A stretch of DNA of 64,000 bases, taken from Chitinophaga sp. LS1. GTDB lineage: Bacteria; Bacteroidota; Bacteroidia; Chitinophagales; Chitinophagaceae. The notes under the pieces were generated by a model. That model searched no databases and was not told where the DNA came from. It saw only the letters and a program-made list of their open reading frames with translations. The stretch is taken from contig NZ_CP128362.1 in the NCBI RefSeq assembly GCF_034274695.1, forward strand, positions 1,550,001 to 1,614,000, written 5' to 3'. Numbering within the stretch: position 1 is the first letter of the stretch; the number at the start of each line of letters is the position of its first letter. Below, piece by piece: positions 1 to 8,466 of this stretch. The translations under genes and the position numbers were made by a program.

Positions 1-1055
1 CACAGGCGACTACTACTAAATACAATATGAACCTGAAACCTGAGCGTACACAAGAGTATGAAACAGGTATCGCCCTTAAGTTCCTCGATGAAAGGGTAGG
101 TGTGGATTTCACTTACTATCAGCGAACTACCAAAGACCAGATCATGCAGCTCACAGTTTCTCCGGCTACTGGTTATACCACTACTTATGCAAATGGTGGT
201 AGTGTACAGAACAAAGGTATTGAAGCTTCCTTATCACTGAACCCCATCCGTTTGAAGAACGGTTTCCGTTGGGATATCGTAGCGAATATTGCACGCAACA
301 GGAACAAGGTGTTGAATATGGATATCGCCCAGTATGGCACTTCACTGACACAGTTAACAATCGGTACTGACCGCCGTACCACAAGAGTATCAGTAGTAGG
401 TCTGGTAGGCCAGCCACTGGGTACACTGATGGGTACTGACTATGTGTACAATGATAAAGGACAACGTATCGTAGGGGATGATGGTAATTACCTGATCTCT
501 GATATCAAACCTATCGGTTATGCCTATCCTGATTACACAGGTGGTATCAACAATACCTTCTCTTACAAAGGTATTTATTTGTCAGCGCTGATCGACTTCC
601 AGCATGGTGGTAACTTCTTCTCTTATACGAATATGTATGGTAAGATCTCTGGTCTGCTGGATGTTACTGCTGCAAACAATGTACGTGAAACAGGTATTAT
701 CGCAGAGGGAGTAAAGGCAGACGGTACTCCAAACGATGTAGTGCTGGATGCGAATACATACTTCGTAAACAATGAAAACAAAACATTGAGTAAAGCGAAC
801 CTGTACGATGCAAGTTATGTATACCTGCGTGAAGTGAAACTGGGATATAATATTCCTGAATCATGGTACAAACGTTTCCACGCACAGAGTGCAAGACTCT
901 CTTTATACGGCCGTAACTTATGGTTGATGCATAGCAATGCACCAAACGTAGATCCGTCCAATATTCTCAACTCTAATTCCAACATTGTGGGTATAGAGGG
1001 TGGTGCATTACCATCTATCCGCTCGTTTGGTGTTAACCTCAATGTTTCATTCTAA
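1..1055 (+). CDS. SusC/RagA-type TonB-linked outer membrane protein, C-terminal part (cut by window start)
   Basis: The reading frame is open from the first bases of the window, so this is the 3' end of a longer gene, not a 342-residue protein. The visible part is beta-barrel sequence typical of SusC C-termini: repeated aromatic and glycine strands, a YxRTTKD strand motif, a LYGRNLWLM segment and a final strand ending in aromatic Phe (NVSF). SusC proteins import glycans or peptides across the outer membrane using TonB energy, capped by a SusD lipoprotein. The susD partner starts 13 bp downstream, so the two are surely co-transcribed. The plug and CarboxypepD-regulatory domains would lie upstream of the window. 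Substrate cannot be inferred. Confidence 0.93.
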   Translation, partial: QATTTKYNMNLKPERTQEYETGIALKFLDERVGVDFTYYQRTTKDQIMQLTVSPATGYTTTYANGGSVQNKGIEASLSLNPIRLKNGFRWDIVANIARNRNKVLNMDIAQYGTSLTQLTIGTDRRTTRVSVVGLVGQPLGTLMGTDYVYNDKGQRIVGDDGNYLISDIKPIGYAYPDYTGGINNTFSYKGIYLSALIDFQHGGNFFSYTNMYGKISGLLDVTAANNVRETGIIAEGVKADGTPNDVVLDANTYFVNNENKTLSKANLYDASYVYLREVKLGYNIPESWYKRFHAQSARLSLYGRNLWLMHSNAPNVDPSNILNSNSNIVGIEGGALPSIRSFGVNLNVSF

Positions 1056-1068
1056 AAAGTGAACCAAA

Positions 1069-2529
1069 ATGCTTAACCGTATCATAAAATATTGTTTCCT
1101 GTTTGCTTTCGTGGGACTGATCATGACCGGATGTAAAAAGCTGGACAGCATCAATTACGATCCAACTAAATCAACAACGACAGAACCTCCATATCTGCTG
1201 ACTGGCGCAGAGAAAAGTGTGATGGATGTATTGTATAGCACATTACAGAATGGCTATATTGGTATGCACTATGCACAGTTCTGGTCTGGCAATACAAGAG
1301 TGGCAGACAGCCAGTATTCACTCGATGAATCCAACAACAATACACTATGGACCACGCTGTATGCAGCCTTACACAACCTGGATCTGATCCGTACGCTGAA
1401 TACTGCGAAGGGCAATAATCCTGCGGCACAGAATCAGAATGCCATAGCAGGTATTCTGAAAGTATGGATCATGCAGATGCTGACAGATACTTATGTGAAT
1501 GTACCATATACACAGGCATTGAATGTGACTGAATATATCACACCAGTCTATGACGATGCCAAAACCATTTACTCACAGCTCTCAGATACGCTGACAGCAA
1601 ATATCAATGCGCTGGATGCATCACAACCTACCTTCGATGATGCAGACGTTATCTTCGGTGGCGATGTCGCCAAATGGCAGACATTAGGCCATTCGCTGAT
1701 GCTGCGTCTGGCTATCCGTATGGCAGATCGTGATAACGCAAAAGCACAGAGTCTGATAGAAGCTAACTATCAGGGAGCAATGACAAGTAACAGTGACAAT
1801 GCAGAATTTGCATACCTGGGTGCTGATCCCAACAGGTATCCGATGGATGAAACCAACAGACCAATTATTGACTTCTATGTATCTACCACGCTGGTTGATT
1901 ATATGAGAAGTATCAATGATCCAAGATTGGACATCTATGCAAGACCAGTAGATGGTCTGACAATTGACACCATCTACGGTATGCCTTATGGGATGAGCAC
2001 CACAGATGCAAATCGTCCTACATCAGCTTCTTATCCTGGCACTAAGATCTATTCGGCAGACATGAAGGCCATTCTGATGACTTATTCAGAAGTTGCCTTT
2101 ACACTGGCAGAAGCAGCCGCAAGAGGATATGCAGTGAATGGTGATGCAGCCAGCTATTATGAAGCCGGTATACGCGCTTCTATGGAGTACTGGGGCGTAA
2201 CTGACGGAGTGGATGAGTACCTGGCAACAGTACCCTACACAGGTGGTGAGTGGAAGAATGTAATCGGTACGCAAAAATGGCTGTCATTATATCCACAGGG
2301 TTTCCAGGCATGGTTTGAAAGGATCCGCCTGAATTTTACAAAACCTGATGGATCAGATTTATTTATTGCTCCGGTTTCAGGCTCACTGGATCAAAATGTA
2401 ACGCTGGTCCCTTACCGGCTCACTTATCCGATAGTAGAGTCCAACTCCAACAGTACCAACTACACGGCTGCGGGTAGTGCAATTGGTGGAGACAACAAAG
2501 GCACCAAGAACTGGTGGATTAGTTACTAA
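1069..2529 (+). CDS. SusD/RagB-like substrate-binding outer membrane lipoprotein
   Basis: 486 residues. The N-terminus is a lipoprotein signal with lipobox LIMTGC (Cys22) followed by KK, so it is lipid-anchored and probably surface exposed. Alpha-helical TPR-like sequence follows, with the usual SusD-like_2 landmarks: YxxLLTGA near the start, DTYVNVPY around residue 140, WQTLGHSLMLRLAIRMAD around residue 205, and a terminal region carrying FERIRLN and PYRLTYP. It forms the lid over the SusC barrel encoded immediately upstream. No glycoside hydrolase or sulfatase follows, so the ligand is unknown. A strong terminator closes the transcript. Confidence 0.93.
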   Translation: MLNRIIKYCFLFAFVGLIMTGCKKLDSINYDPTKSTTTEPPYLLTGAEKSVMDVLYSTLQNGYIGMHYAQFWSGNTRVADSQYSLDESNNNTLWTTLYAALHNLDLIRTLNTAKGNNPAAQNQNAIAGILKVWIMQMLTDTYVNVPYTQALNVTEYITPVYDDAKTIYSQLSDTLTANINALDASQPTFDDADVIFGGDVAKWQTLGHSLMLRLAIRMADRDNAKAQSLIEANYQGAMTSNSDNAEFAYLGADPNRYPMDETNRPIIDFYVSTTLVDYMRSINDPRLDIYARPVDGLTIDTIYGMPYGMSTTDANRPTSASYPGTKIYSADMKAILMTYSEVAFTLAEAAARGYAVNGDAASYYEAGIRASMEYWGVTDGVDEYLATVPYTGGEWKNVIGTQKWLSLYPQGFQAWFERIRLNFTKPDGSDLFIAPVSGSLDQNVTLVPYRLTYPIVESNSNSTNYTAAGSAIGGDNKGTKNWWISY

Positions 2530-2553
2530 CACAACTATCACTTATAAAACCCT

Positions 2554-2587
2554 GCCGGCCAGCTATCATGCTGGCCGGCTTTTTTTA
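2554..2587 (+). terminator. Rho-independent terminator after susD
   Basis: Perfect 10-bp GC-rich stem (GCCGGCCAGC at 2554-2563 with GCTGGCCGGC at 2570-2579), 6-nt loop, then seven T. It ends the susC-susD transcript and overlaps the upstream in-frame start of the next gene, which supports choosing the later start there. Confidence 0.9.
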
Positions 2588-2637
2588 TGCCCGTATTTAA
2601 TTATTTTTACTGTTCAACCTATTATGTGAATCATTAT

Positions 2638-3360
2638 ATGCGCACAAAAATTTGCCTGCTGGCACTATGCCTGCTTATGGGCGGTCTACAACTTTCCGCA
2701 CAGGAACTTACCCAGGGGTATAGCCACTGGTATACGTACTTCGGTACTGCACAGATAAACCAGAAATGGGCGATTGCATACGATTTTCAGGCGAGGATAA
2801 GGGATGGGATCAGTCGAAAGGGGCAGATCCTGAACAGGGCAGGGTTACAGTATACGCCTGGGAAGAATGCAAGCTATCTGCTGGGGTATTCATTTATTAC
2901 CACCTACAGCGATGGGGCGGATCAATACTTTCCTGAACACCGCATTTACCAACAATTCATTTACAAAAACAACACACGCACTTTCAATATGACGCATCGC
3001 GTGCGATTTGAAGAGCGTTGGGTAGGGGCTAAGACAGCGGCTTCAAAAGATGTGCAATATTGGAAATATGGGCATCGCCTGCGCTATTTCAATCGTACAC
3101 AGTTCCCGATCAGGAAGGAAGAAAAAGTGACTCCTTTTTATTTCGCCCTGCAAAACGAATTCTTCATGAATGTATTCAACAGTAAGATCAATGATAAATT
3201 CGTAGATCAGAATCGTTTCTTAATAGCGCAAGGCTACGCCTTAAAACCCAACCTCAAACTCGAAGCCGGCTACATGAATCACTTTGTACAACCAGCAACT
3301 GGCAATAAATCGATGACCCATATTCTACACTTAGCTGTATTCCACAATTTCGCCCTATAA
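2638..3360 (+). CDS. DUF2490 family secreted/outer membrane protein
   Basis: 240 residues from the ATG at 2638. An in-frame ATG at 2587 lies inside the preceding terminator and would place 17 residues before the signal peptide, so it is rejected. The start gives a clean signal peptide (MRTKICLLALCLLMGG, cleavage near LSA-QE). The mature part shows alternating aromatic strands typical of DUF2490: YSHWYTYFG, YDFQARIRDG, HRVRFEERW, HRLRYFNR, LEAGYMNHF, ending in an F-A-L strand. The family is an uncharacterised outer membrane beta-barrel. It is separated from the SusCD pair by a terminator. Confidence 0.82.
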   Translation: MRTKICLLALCLLMGGLQLSAQELTQGYSHWYTYFGTAQINQKWAIAYDFQARIRDGISRKGQILNRAGLQYTPGKNASYLLGYSFITTYSDGADQYFPEHRIYQQFIYKNNTRTFNMTHRVRFEERWVGAKTAASKDVQYWKYGHRLRYFNRTQFPIRKEEKVTPFYFALQNEFFMNVFNSKINDKFVDQNRFLIAQGYALKPNLKLEAGYMNHFVQPATGNKSMTHILHLAVFHNFAL

Positions 3361-3363
3361 ACC

Positions 3364-3430
3364 CGCGATTGTTCAGAATACGCGATTGTTCAGAATACGC
3401 GATTGTTTTAGAATACGCGATTGTTTTAGA
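3364..3430. repeat. Four tandem copies of a 17-18 bp unit
   Basis: Unit CGCGATTGTTCAGAATA at 3364-3380 and 3381-3397, then an 18-bp variant with TTTTAGAATA at 3398-3415, and a partial copy at 3416-3430. The last copy forms the left arm of the next hairpin. It starts four bases after the DUF2490 stop codon. Confidence 0.85.
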
Positions 3431-3460
3431 CAGGCGCGGAAGCGCTTGTCTAAAACAATC
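3419..3460. repeat. Long intergenic hairpin (19-bp arms)
   Basis: Arms 3419-3437 and 3442-3460 are complementary except for one G-T pair, with loop GGAA. It lies between convergent genes and has no T-tract of its own. It belongs to the class of long palindromes seen throughout this window. Confidence 0.8.
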
Positions 3461-3467
3461 CCTCCGC

Positions 3468-3508
3468 AAAAAAAATCGGGCAGTCCAAAGGACTGCCCGA
3501 TTTTTTTT
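3468..3508. terminator. Bidirectional terminator between convergent genes
   Basis: Arms 3468-3486 and 3490-3508: eight A, then TCGGGCAGTCC, loop AAA, then the exact complement ending in eight T. It has a U-tract in both directions, so it can end the DUF2490 transcript and the minus-strand YcxB-like transcript. Confidence 0.9.
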
Positions 3509-3548
3509 GCAACTAATTTATACCTCTTAGTTAGTCTATTTATTCAAT

Positions 3549-4028
3549 TTAACTAATCTTATTCTTCGCCAACCGCTCAAACTCCCGCTGCTCCAACTCC
3601 GTCTTAAACGCACTCGTCGGCACCAAAAAGAAATCCTTCTTCCCCTTATACAAAAAGAAAAAATTCTTCGCCTTCACCACCTGTGTAAACACATGCCACG
3701 ACAATTCCTTCTCCACATCACTATTCCTCGTCGTAATCACAATCCCTTCCTCTGAATAATTCAACCGGATATCATCCTGAAATGTCGCCGCATTATTATA
3801 AATCGACACCGGCAGCATATACCAAAACACCAATCCAATCACCACCGACATACCGAGAATCCCTACCAGGGCACCAACAGTCACCAGCTGATATGCATAC
3901 CCACAAAGAGTAAACACCAGCAGTATAAAAAGCGTGTTTTTGAAAACTTTGATTTCTCCTCGCTGCAGGAAATGATAGCGCAATGCATGCAATACTTCCT
4001 CCTTATTGTAACTAAACTCCAAATGCAT
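3549..4028 (-). CDS. YcxB-like domain membrane protein
   Basis: 159 residues from the ATG at 4028. Upstream in-frame Met codons would run back into the preceding gene. Order: short N-terminal strand region (MHLEFSYNKEEVLHALRYH), two adjacent membrane spans around residues 30-75 separated by a short turn, then a beta-rich cytosolic C-terminal domain with LNYSEEGIVITT and the closing KKDFFLVPTSAF typical of YcxB-like C-terminal domains. Function of the family is unknown. The gene lies 22 bp downstream of another minus-strand gene and is probably co-transcribed with it. Confidence 0.7.
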   Translation of the reverse strand: MHLEFSYNKEEVLHALRYHFLQRGEIKVFKNTLFILLVFTLCGYAYQLVTVGALVGILGMSVVIGLVFWYMLPVSIYNNAATFQDDIRLNYSEEGIVITTRNSDVEKELSWHVFTQVVKAKNFFFLYKGKKDFFLVPTSAFKTELEQREFERLAKNKIS

Positions 4029-4050
4029 TATGGCAAGGCAGACATTTTTG

Positions 4051-4620
4051 TTATTTAACAACTGGAATGGAAATCTGGCTTTCCATTTCATCCCTGGTAC
4101 TAACTGGCGCATATTTTTTATGACTGGCCACAGGTGCTTTCTTAGGTGTACCATCTGTCAGATCATCTTCGCTCAGCCCAGGGAAATTATTCTTAATAAA
4201 CTGAAAATACTGTTGTAATGTCTTCGCATCCACTTTAAATGGAAACGCAGGTTCTTCGGCCACTGCTTTCAAGTCGCTCGTATTCATACGGGAACCATTC
4301 TGCAGGTACCATTTATACAAATCCACTATCCCTTTCTTCAAATCCTCCTCATACATCTTATCACCATCCTGATCCTTCGGTAACATCCATACGTACTCCT
4401 CAACGCGGGCAGCACGTGCAGTAGTTTTTGTTACGGTAGTCGCTTTATCAGAATTATCGCAGTTAGCAGATTTACATTTTTCCTTATCCCCCTTTTCACC
4501 TTCCTTATCTTTCTTTTTCTCCTCGTTCCAGGTCTTATCCAGCTTCCTCTTTCCGCTAATGGCGCTTGCTGATGATACTGTGGCACATCCGACCAACAGC
4601 AGGAACAGCAGCTTTTTCAT
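4051..4620 (-). CDS. Secreted or lipid-anchored charged protein, unknown function
   Basis: 189 residues from the ATG at 4620, where a signal peptide begins (MKKLLFLLLVGCATVSSASA). Either a lipoprotein (LLVGC, Cys12) or a signal peptidase I substrate (cleavage after ASA). A very charged Lys/Glu linker with two Cys (CKSANC) follows, then a compact domain with EEYVWMLPKDQDGDKMYEEDLKKG and a predicted helical part. The DQDGD segment resembles a calcium loop, but this is not secure. The extended 226-residue reading frame adds only non-signal sequence and is rejected. I do not recognise the family. It is upstream of the YcxB-like gene. Confidence 0.65.
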   Translation of the reverse strand: MKKLLFLLLVGCATVSSASAISGKRKLDKTWNEEKKKDKEGEKGDKEKCKSANCDNSDKATTVTKTTARAARVEEYVWMLPKDQDGDKMYEEDLKKGIVDLYKWYLQNGSRMNTSDLKAVAEEPAFPFKVDAKTLQQYFQFIKNNFPGLSEDDLTDGTPKKAPVASHKKYAPVSTRDEMESQISIPVVK

Positions 4621-5705
4621 AGTGTAAAATATTTGTAAGTCTAAAAATACAAAATCCCGGTCAAAAAATGGAAACTGTTTTTGCCTGAGGTTGCTTCTTT
4701 CATCTTCCAACAGGTCAAAATTCCCGGCCAAAAAACAAAAGCAATGGATAAACCATTGCTTTCGAGAGTCATTTTACATTGCATGAAGATTCACGCCTGT
4801 AGGAATCAATTGGTTTTTCATAGGACAGTAACCATAATAAAATTAATACAATAACAAATATAATAAATATATACAGTAATGGTGTAATCCACATAAATAT
4901 TTGAAATACTTCAATTTATTAGATCAATCTTAATAAAACGTATAAAAAAATAATGAATTTATGGTAAATCCAAAATGAGACTTTTTACGAATATATGTGA
5001 AATGCCAACTTAGAGGGAGTCCTCACTTACATCTGCGATTAATACAAATCACCAGATAATCACCAGAGAGATAATGTGTAGAGCGAACTAATAGAGAAAA
5101 AACCTATGTTGAGAGTATTAATTGTGCTTTTGAACGATCAGAAGCTACCAGGAAAGTTATGCGGTAAAAGATCTTAAAATAGGTAAAAACAGACCTCAGA
5201 AAAAATAGTAAGGGCACCTGGAAAGGCGCCCTCAATTTGTTACTATCCTATGAAAACCCTATTTGAATACAAATGTAAGGGCATGTTATTTTTCTTTAAA
5301 ATTTTCCGGGCACAATAACAAATCATTAACAAAGGCCCTGTACGCTAAGTCCTGAAAATGAAGCCAGTAGGTGGTTTTCAGGCACTCCCTGAGCGTAGGA
5401 AATCTGCATTTGTAAATTCGGCGCAAAGGTCCTCTGCTATTGGGTTTCAGCATAAACTGGCATAGCTATACTGTTAACTCACTTAAGTTTTTCGTAATTT
5501 GCTTGTATTTACTGCTCAAAAAAATATATATTTATTTTATATGATAAAAAATAACTTTTTAGCTGGTTAATCCGTTACACTTAAGTGAATGGCCCAAAGA
5601 TTGCAGACTGTAAAATTGGAGAGAGGTCAAAATCACGTTATTTTGAATAGAAAATAGCTTCCATGCATATTTATCTAAGACTGTGACTTATTACCAAAAA
5701 ATTTA
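4621..5705. other. Gene-poor AT-rich intergenic stretch
   Basis: About 1.1 kb without a convincing coding region; reading frames here are short and broken by stops. It contains a hairpin at 4739-4761 whose minus-strand side is followed by T-rich sequence (an orphan terminator-like element with no minus-strand gene upstream). It also contains an imperfect hairpin at about 5202-5232 (GGGC/GCCC arms), a two-tier stem-loop at 5341-5397, and a perfect CACTTAAGTG palindrome at 5578-5587 with a partial copy (CACTTAAG) at 5480-5487. No tRNA could be found by eye. An unannotated small RNA is possible. Confidence 0.6.
5341..5397. other. Two-tier stem-loop, candidate structured RNA
   Basis: Outer stem TACGCT (5341-5346) with AGCGTA (5392-5397). 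Inner stem AGTCCTGAAAA (5348-5358) with TTTTCAGG-C-ACT (5375-5386, one bulged C). The 16-nt apical region can close with CCA/TGG. There is no T-tract, so it is not a standard terminator. It lies in the middle of the longest non-coding stretch. The strand is not determined and no family match is claimed. Confidence 0.35.
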
Positions 5706-5713
5706 TATTTTTG
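5706..5713 (+). promoter_or_regulatory. Bacteroidota -7 promoter element before GGGP synthase gene
   Basis: TATTTTTG matches the TAnnTTTG consensus, 25 bp before the ATG at 5739. No convincing -33 TTTG is present. Confidence 0.5.
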
Positions 5714-5738
5714 CGACAACCGGAACAATGCTATTTTG

Positions 5739-6494
5739 ATGCACAATAAAATATACAATTCTTTCATCGACAGGAAAGCAAAAGGACTCAAATCCTTTGC
5801 AGTTCTGATTGATCCGGATAAGGTAACTCCAGCAGGAGCAGCCGACCTGGCCGCTAAATGTACAGCAGCGAAGGTCGACTATATCTTTCTTGGGGGTAGC
5901 CTTGTGATTACCTCTCATCTAGACGAGTGTGTACAACAGTTGAAAGCCAACTGTGATATACCAGTAGTTTTGTTTCCCGGCAGCCCTTCCCAGGTTTCCC
6001 GCTATGCAGATGCGCTGTTATATTTATCCTTAATCTCAGGCCGTAATCCGGAATTACTCATTGGTCAGCACGTTATATCGGCACCCGCCGTGAAGAAGAG
6101 CGGACTGGAAGTGATTTCCACTGGTTACATGGTCGTAGATGGAGGTGCACCTACAACCGTATCCTACATCAGTAACACTACTCCGATTCCCGCAGACAAA
6201 GACGACATTGCCATGTGTACCGCCATCGCCGGCGAAATGCTCGGCCTCAAAGTAGTCTATATGGACGCTGGTAGCGGAGCCCGTAAACCTATTACTGAAA
6301 GTATGATTGCCCGTGTGGCAAGCCAGGTGAGTGCCCCAATCATTGTGGGCGGTGGTATCCGGGATGCTGAAAAAGCCTATCTGAACTGTAAAGCTGGCGC
6401 CGACATCATCGTAGTCGGAAACGCTATTGAAAAAGATGCTTCTTTAATCAAGGAAATTGCAGATGCTGTCCATGCAGCACCTGTTTTAAGATAA
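5739..6494 (+). CDS. Geranylgeranylglyceryl phosphate synthase family protein (group II)
   Basis: 251 residues from ATG 5739 (a TTG directly before it at 5736 is the alternative). TIM-barrel prenyltransferase fold: phosphate/Mg site FAVLIDPDK near residues 21-29, DYIFLGGSL near 48-56, PVVLFPGSPSQ near 76-86, the YMDAGSGA segment near 172-179, and phosphate-binding IIVGGGIRD near 198-206. The family joins a polyprenyl diphosphate to glycerol-1-phosphate, the first step of archaeal-type ether lipids. Bacteroidota members exist but their physiological product is poorly defined. It has its own promoter and terminator, so it is probably monocistronic. Confidence 0.88.
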   Translation: MHNKIYNSFIDRKAKGLKSFAVLIDPDKVTPAGAADLAAKCTAAKVDYIFLGGSLVITSHLDECVQQLKANCDIPVVLFPGSPSQVSRYADALLYLSLISGRNPELLIGQHVISAPAVKKSGLEVISTGYMVVDGGAPTTVSYISNTTPIPADKDDIAMCTAIAGEMLGLKVVYMDAGSGARKPITESMIARVASQVSAPIIVGGGIRDAEKAYLNCKAGADIIVVGNAIEKDASLIKEIADAVHAAPVLR

Positions 6495-6517
6495 TAGTTC
6501 CTGCAACTAAAAAAACT

Positions 6518-6545
6518 AAAGTCCCCTCTCCTGAGGGGACTTTTT
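6518..6545. terminator. Terminator after GGGP synthase gene
   Basis: Stem GTCCCCT/AGGGGAC at 6521-6527 and 6534-6540, extended by AAA/TTT, loop CTCCTG, then T-run. The A-rich left flank gives a partial U-tract on the minus strand too, so it may also stop the convergent lytTR transcript. Confidence 0.85.
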
Positions 6546-6635
6546 GTTGTATTTCTAAGTTTTAAACCTGTGCTGTCTTTTCTGAAAATGGCTTTCATGC
6601 CCGTTGGAGAATTTCCATTTTCATGATTGTTTTAT

Positions 6636-7364
6636 TTAGAGACTCATCATCTCCTTGAATTTCACGGCCTGCCTTCTGCTCACCTCTATCTTTTCACCCC
6701 CACGCATTTCCAGCAATAACCCGCCGTTGAAGTAAGTATCTATCTTTTCTATCATCCGCAGATTCACAATGTGCTTACGGTTTGCACGGAAAAATGTCCT
6801 TTCGTCCAGACGCTCTTCCAGCGCATTTAATGATTTCAGGATCAATGGCTTATTAGTTTCAAAGTACACCCGTGCATAGTTGCCCACACTCTCAAAGAGA
6901 CGGATTTCCTGCAACTTCACAAACCAGCAACGATCTCCGTCTTTTACAAATACCTGGTCGTTTTCTGATAGAATAGTTCTGATCGCGCCTACTTCGGCCT
7001 GTCTTTCCTTTTCTTCCTGCTGATGCAGTTTCTGTATGGCATCGGCCAGCCTTTTGGGTTCTACCGGCTTCAGCAGGTAATCCAGGGCGTTATACTCAAA
7101 TGCTTTCAGCGCGTGTTCGTCGTATGCTGTGGTGAAAATAACCTGGGGAGCTTTCTCCAGCTCAGCCAGTAAGTCAAAACCAGTTTTGTCAGGCATCTGG
7201 ATATCCAGGAACAGGAGGTCCGGATGCAGGGTTTCGATCTTTTCCAGACCATCTTTTGCATTCACCGCTTCTCCTACCACCACAATCTCCGGATGGTCTG
7301 CCAGCAGCTTTTTGAGCTCACTTCTGGCCAGTCTTTCATCGTCAATAATTAAAGCTTTTTTCAT
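6636..7364 (-). CDS. LytTR-family response regulator
   Basis: 242 residues. N-terminal receiver domain (residues 1-120) with acidic pair D8-D9, phospho-acceptor D54 in LFLDIQMP, Thr in IFTTAYDEHALKAF and the KPVEP lysine loop. C-terminal LytTR DNA-binding domain from about residue 140, with FVKDGDR, IRLFESVGNYARVYF, LNALEERL and FFRANRKHIVN. It is encoded 64 bp downstream of its histidine kinase on the same strand, so the two form a LytS/LytR- or YehU/YehT-type pair. Target genes cannot be read from the sequence. No regulated transporter is adjacent. Confidence 0.93.
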   Translation of the reverse strand: MKKALIIDDERLARSELKKLLADHPEIVVVGEAVNAKDGLEKIETLHPDLLFLDIQMPDKTGFDLLAELEKAPQVIFTTAYDEHALKAFEYNALDYLLKPVEPKRLADAIQKLHQQEEKERQAEVGAIRTILSENDQVFVKDGDRCWFVKLQEIRLFESVGNYARVYFETNKPLILKSLNALEERLDERTFFRANRKHIVNLRMIEKIDTYFNGGLLLEMRGGEKIEVSRRQAVKFKEMMSL

Positions 7365-7428
7365 GAGCAGTTGCTTGTTTTGATCGCTGCGCGCTAGTAT
7401 AAATCTAAGAATTTTTTCAAAAAGTGGG

Positions 7429-8466
7429 TTATACCAATGGCATTACCACCTTTACCTCTACCATCTCTCCATCCTTGTTGTAAATATTGAAAGACGCCCT
7501 GCTGCCAAACAGCATACTCAACCTTTGTCTCGTACTCTGTATTCCAAATCCAAATCCCGGACCTGAGGCAGACAGTTGTCCTGTGTTTTCAATCGTTATC
7601 TCATGCTGCATATTTTTTACATGAGACGCAATCAGCACCGTTCCACCTGTGATAATCCTTGAAATCCCATGTTTGATCGCATTTTCCACCAGCGTTTGCA
7701 ACATCATAGGGGGAATAGGCAATTCCAGGGTTTCCGGATCGATATCATATTCCACTTTCAATCTTTCTTCAAACCGGATGGTTTCCAATGCCAGGTAATC
7801 TTTCACAATACTCAACTCATTTTCCAGGCTCACAGTCTCCGCTTTTTCCACCTGCATGGAGCTCCGGAGTATGTTCGACAACTCTGTGATGGCCGTTCTG
7901 GCCCTTTGTGGGTTTTCATCTACCAATGCCCTGATACTGTTGAGCGCGTTAAAGATAAAATGTGGATTTAGCTGTGACTTGATGGTTTTCAATTCCAGCT
8001 CCTTCACCGTACTTTCCAGCTTCAACTTATCTACCTGGGTATTTCTGCTCCGGTCTATATAGTGCCACACAAAATAAATGAGCCACCAGATAGCCGTGAT
8101 CAAAAAGATCGGTAAGAGGAAATTCACTGTTTTCAGATCTGTAAATGCCCGCTGCTGGCCCAGATCCCGGAATAAATTGCCAACGGCAATATTACCCACA
8201 TAGATGATAACCCCGGCACCTACCGTCAATCCAAAAAATAACAGCATCTGGCTCTCAAAACTATATTGGAACCAGTTGATACGCTGCAGAATACTCCGGA
8301 GTAAATGGGTGGCCACCAGACCAAAAAATATAATGAGCAGCAGGTTGATAGTGTAGGACCTGTCTATACTTCCCTGGTAAGAATAGGCGAAGAATATATT
8401 CACAACAAAATAAGCAGCCCATCCAGCTATCTGACACCACCAATATTTTGATATTCGTTTAAACAT
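7429..8466 (-). CDS. LytS/YehU-type sensor histidine kinase (His_kinase family)
   Basis: 345 residues. Four hydrophobic spans in the first 135 residues form a membrane sensor without a large periplasmic domain. A coiled-coil linker (about 140-165) leads to the phospho-acceptor H169 in QLNPHFIFNALNSIRAL. The ATPase domain shows the N-box LVENAIKHG at 259-267 and the G-box GFGFGIQ at 304-310. It autophosphorylates and passes phosphate to the LytTR regulator encoded directly downstream. The signal is unknown. Confidence 0.92.
   Translation of the reverse strand: MFKRISKYWWCQIAGWAAYFVVNIFFAYSYQGSIDRSYTINLLLIIFFGLVATHLLRSILQRINWFQYSFESQMLLFFGLTVGAGVIIYVGNIAVGNLFRDLGQQRAFTDLKTVNFLLPIFLITAIWWLIYFVWHYIDRSRNTQVDKLKLESTVKELELKTIKSQLNPHFIFNALNSIRALVDENPQRARTAITELSNILRSSMQVEKAETVSLENELSIVKDYLALETIRFEERLKVEYDIDPETLELPIPPMMLQTLVENAIKHGISRIITGGTVLIASHVKNMQHEITIENTGQLSASGPGFGFGIQSTRQRLSMLFGSRASFNIYNKDGEMVEVKVVMPLV

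Noticed and set aside
5104..5175. Short peptide frame beginning ATGTTGAGAGTA in the gene-poor stretch
   Set aside because: 23 codons, no family resemblance, no promoter or terminator linked to it.
4621..5705. tRNA, rRNA or mobile element in the gene-poor stretch
   Set aside because: No cloverleaf arms with the TPsiC-type GGTTCGA signature, no terminal inverted repeats with target duplication and no transposase fragment could be seen by eye.
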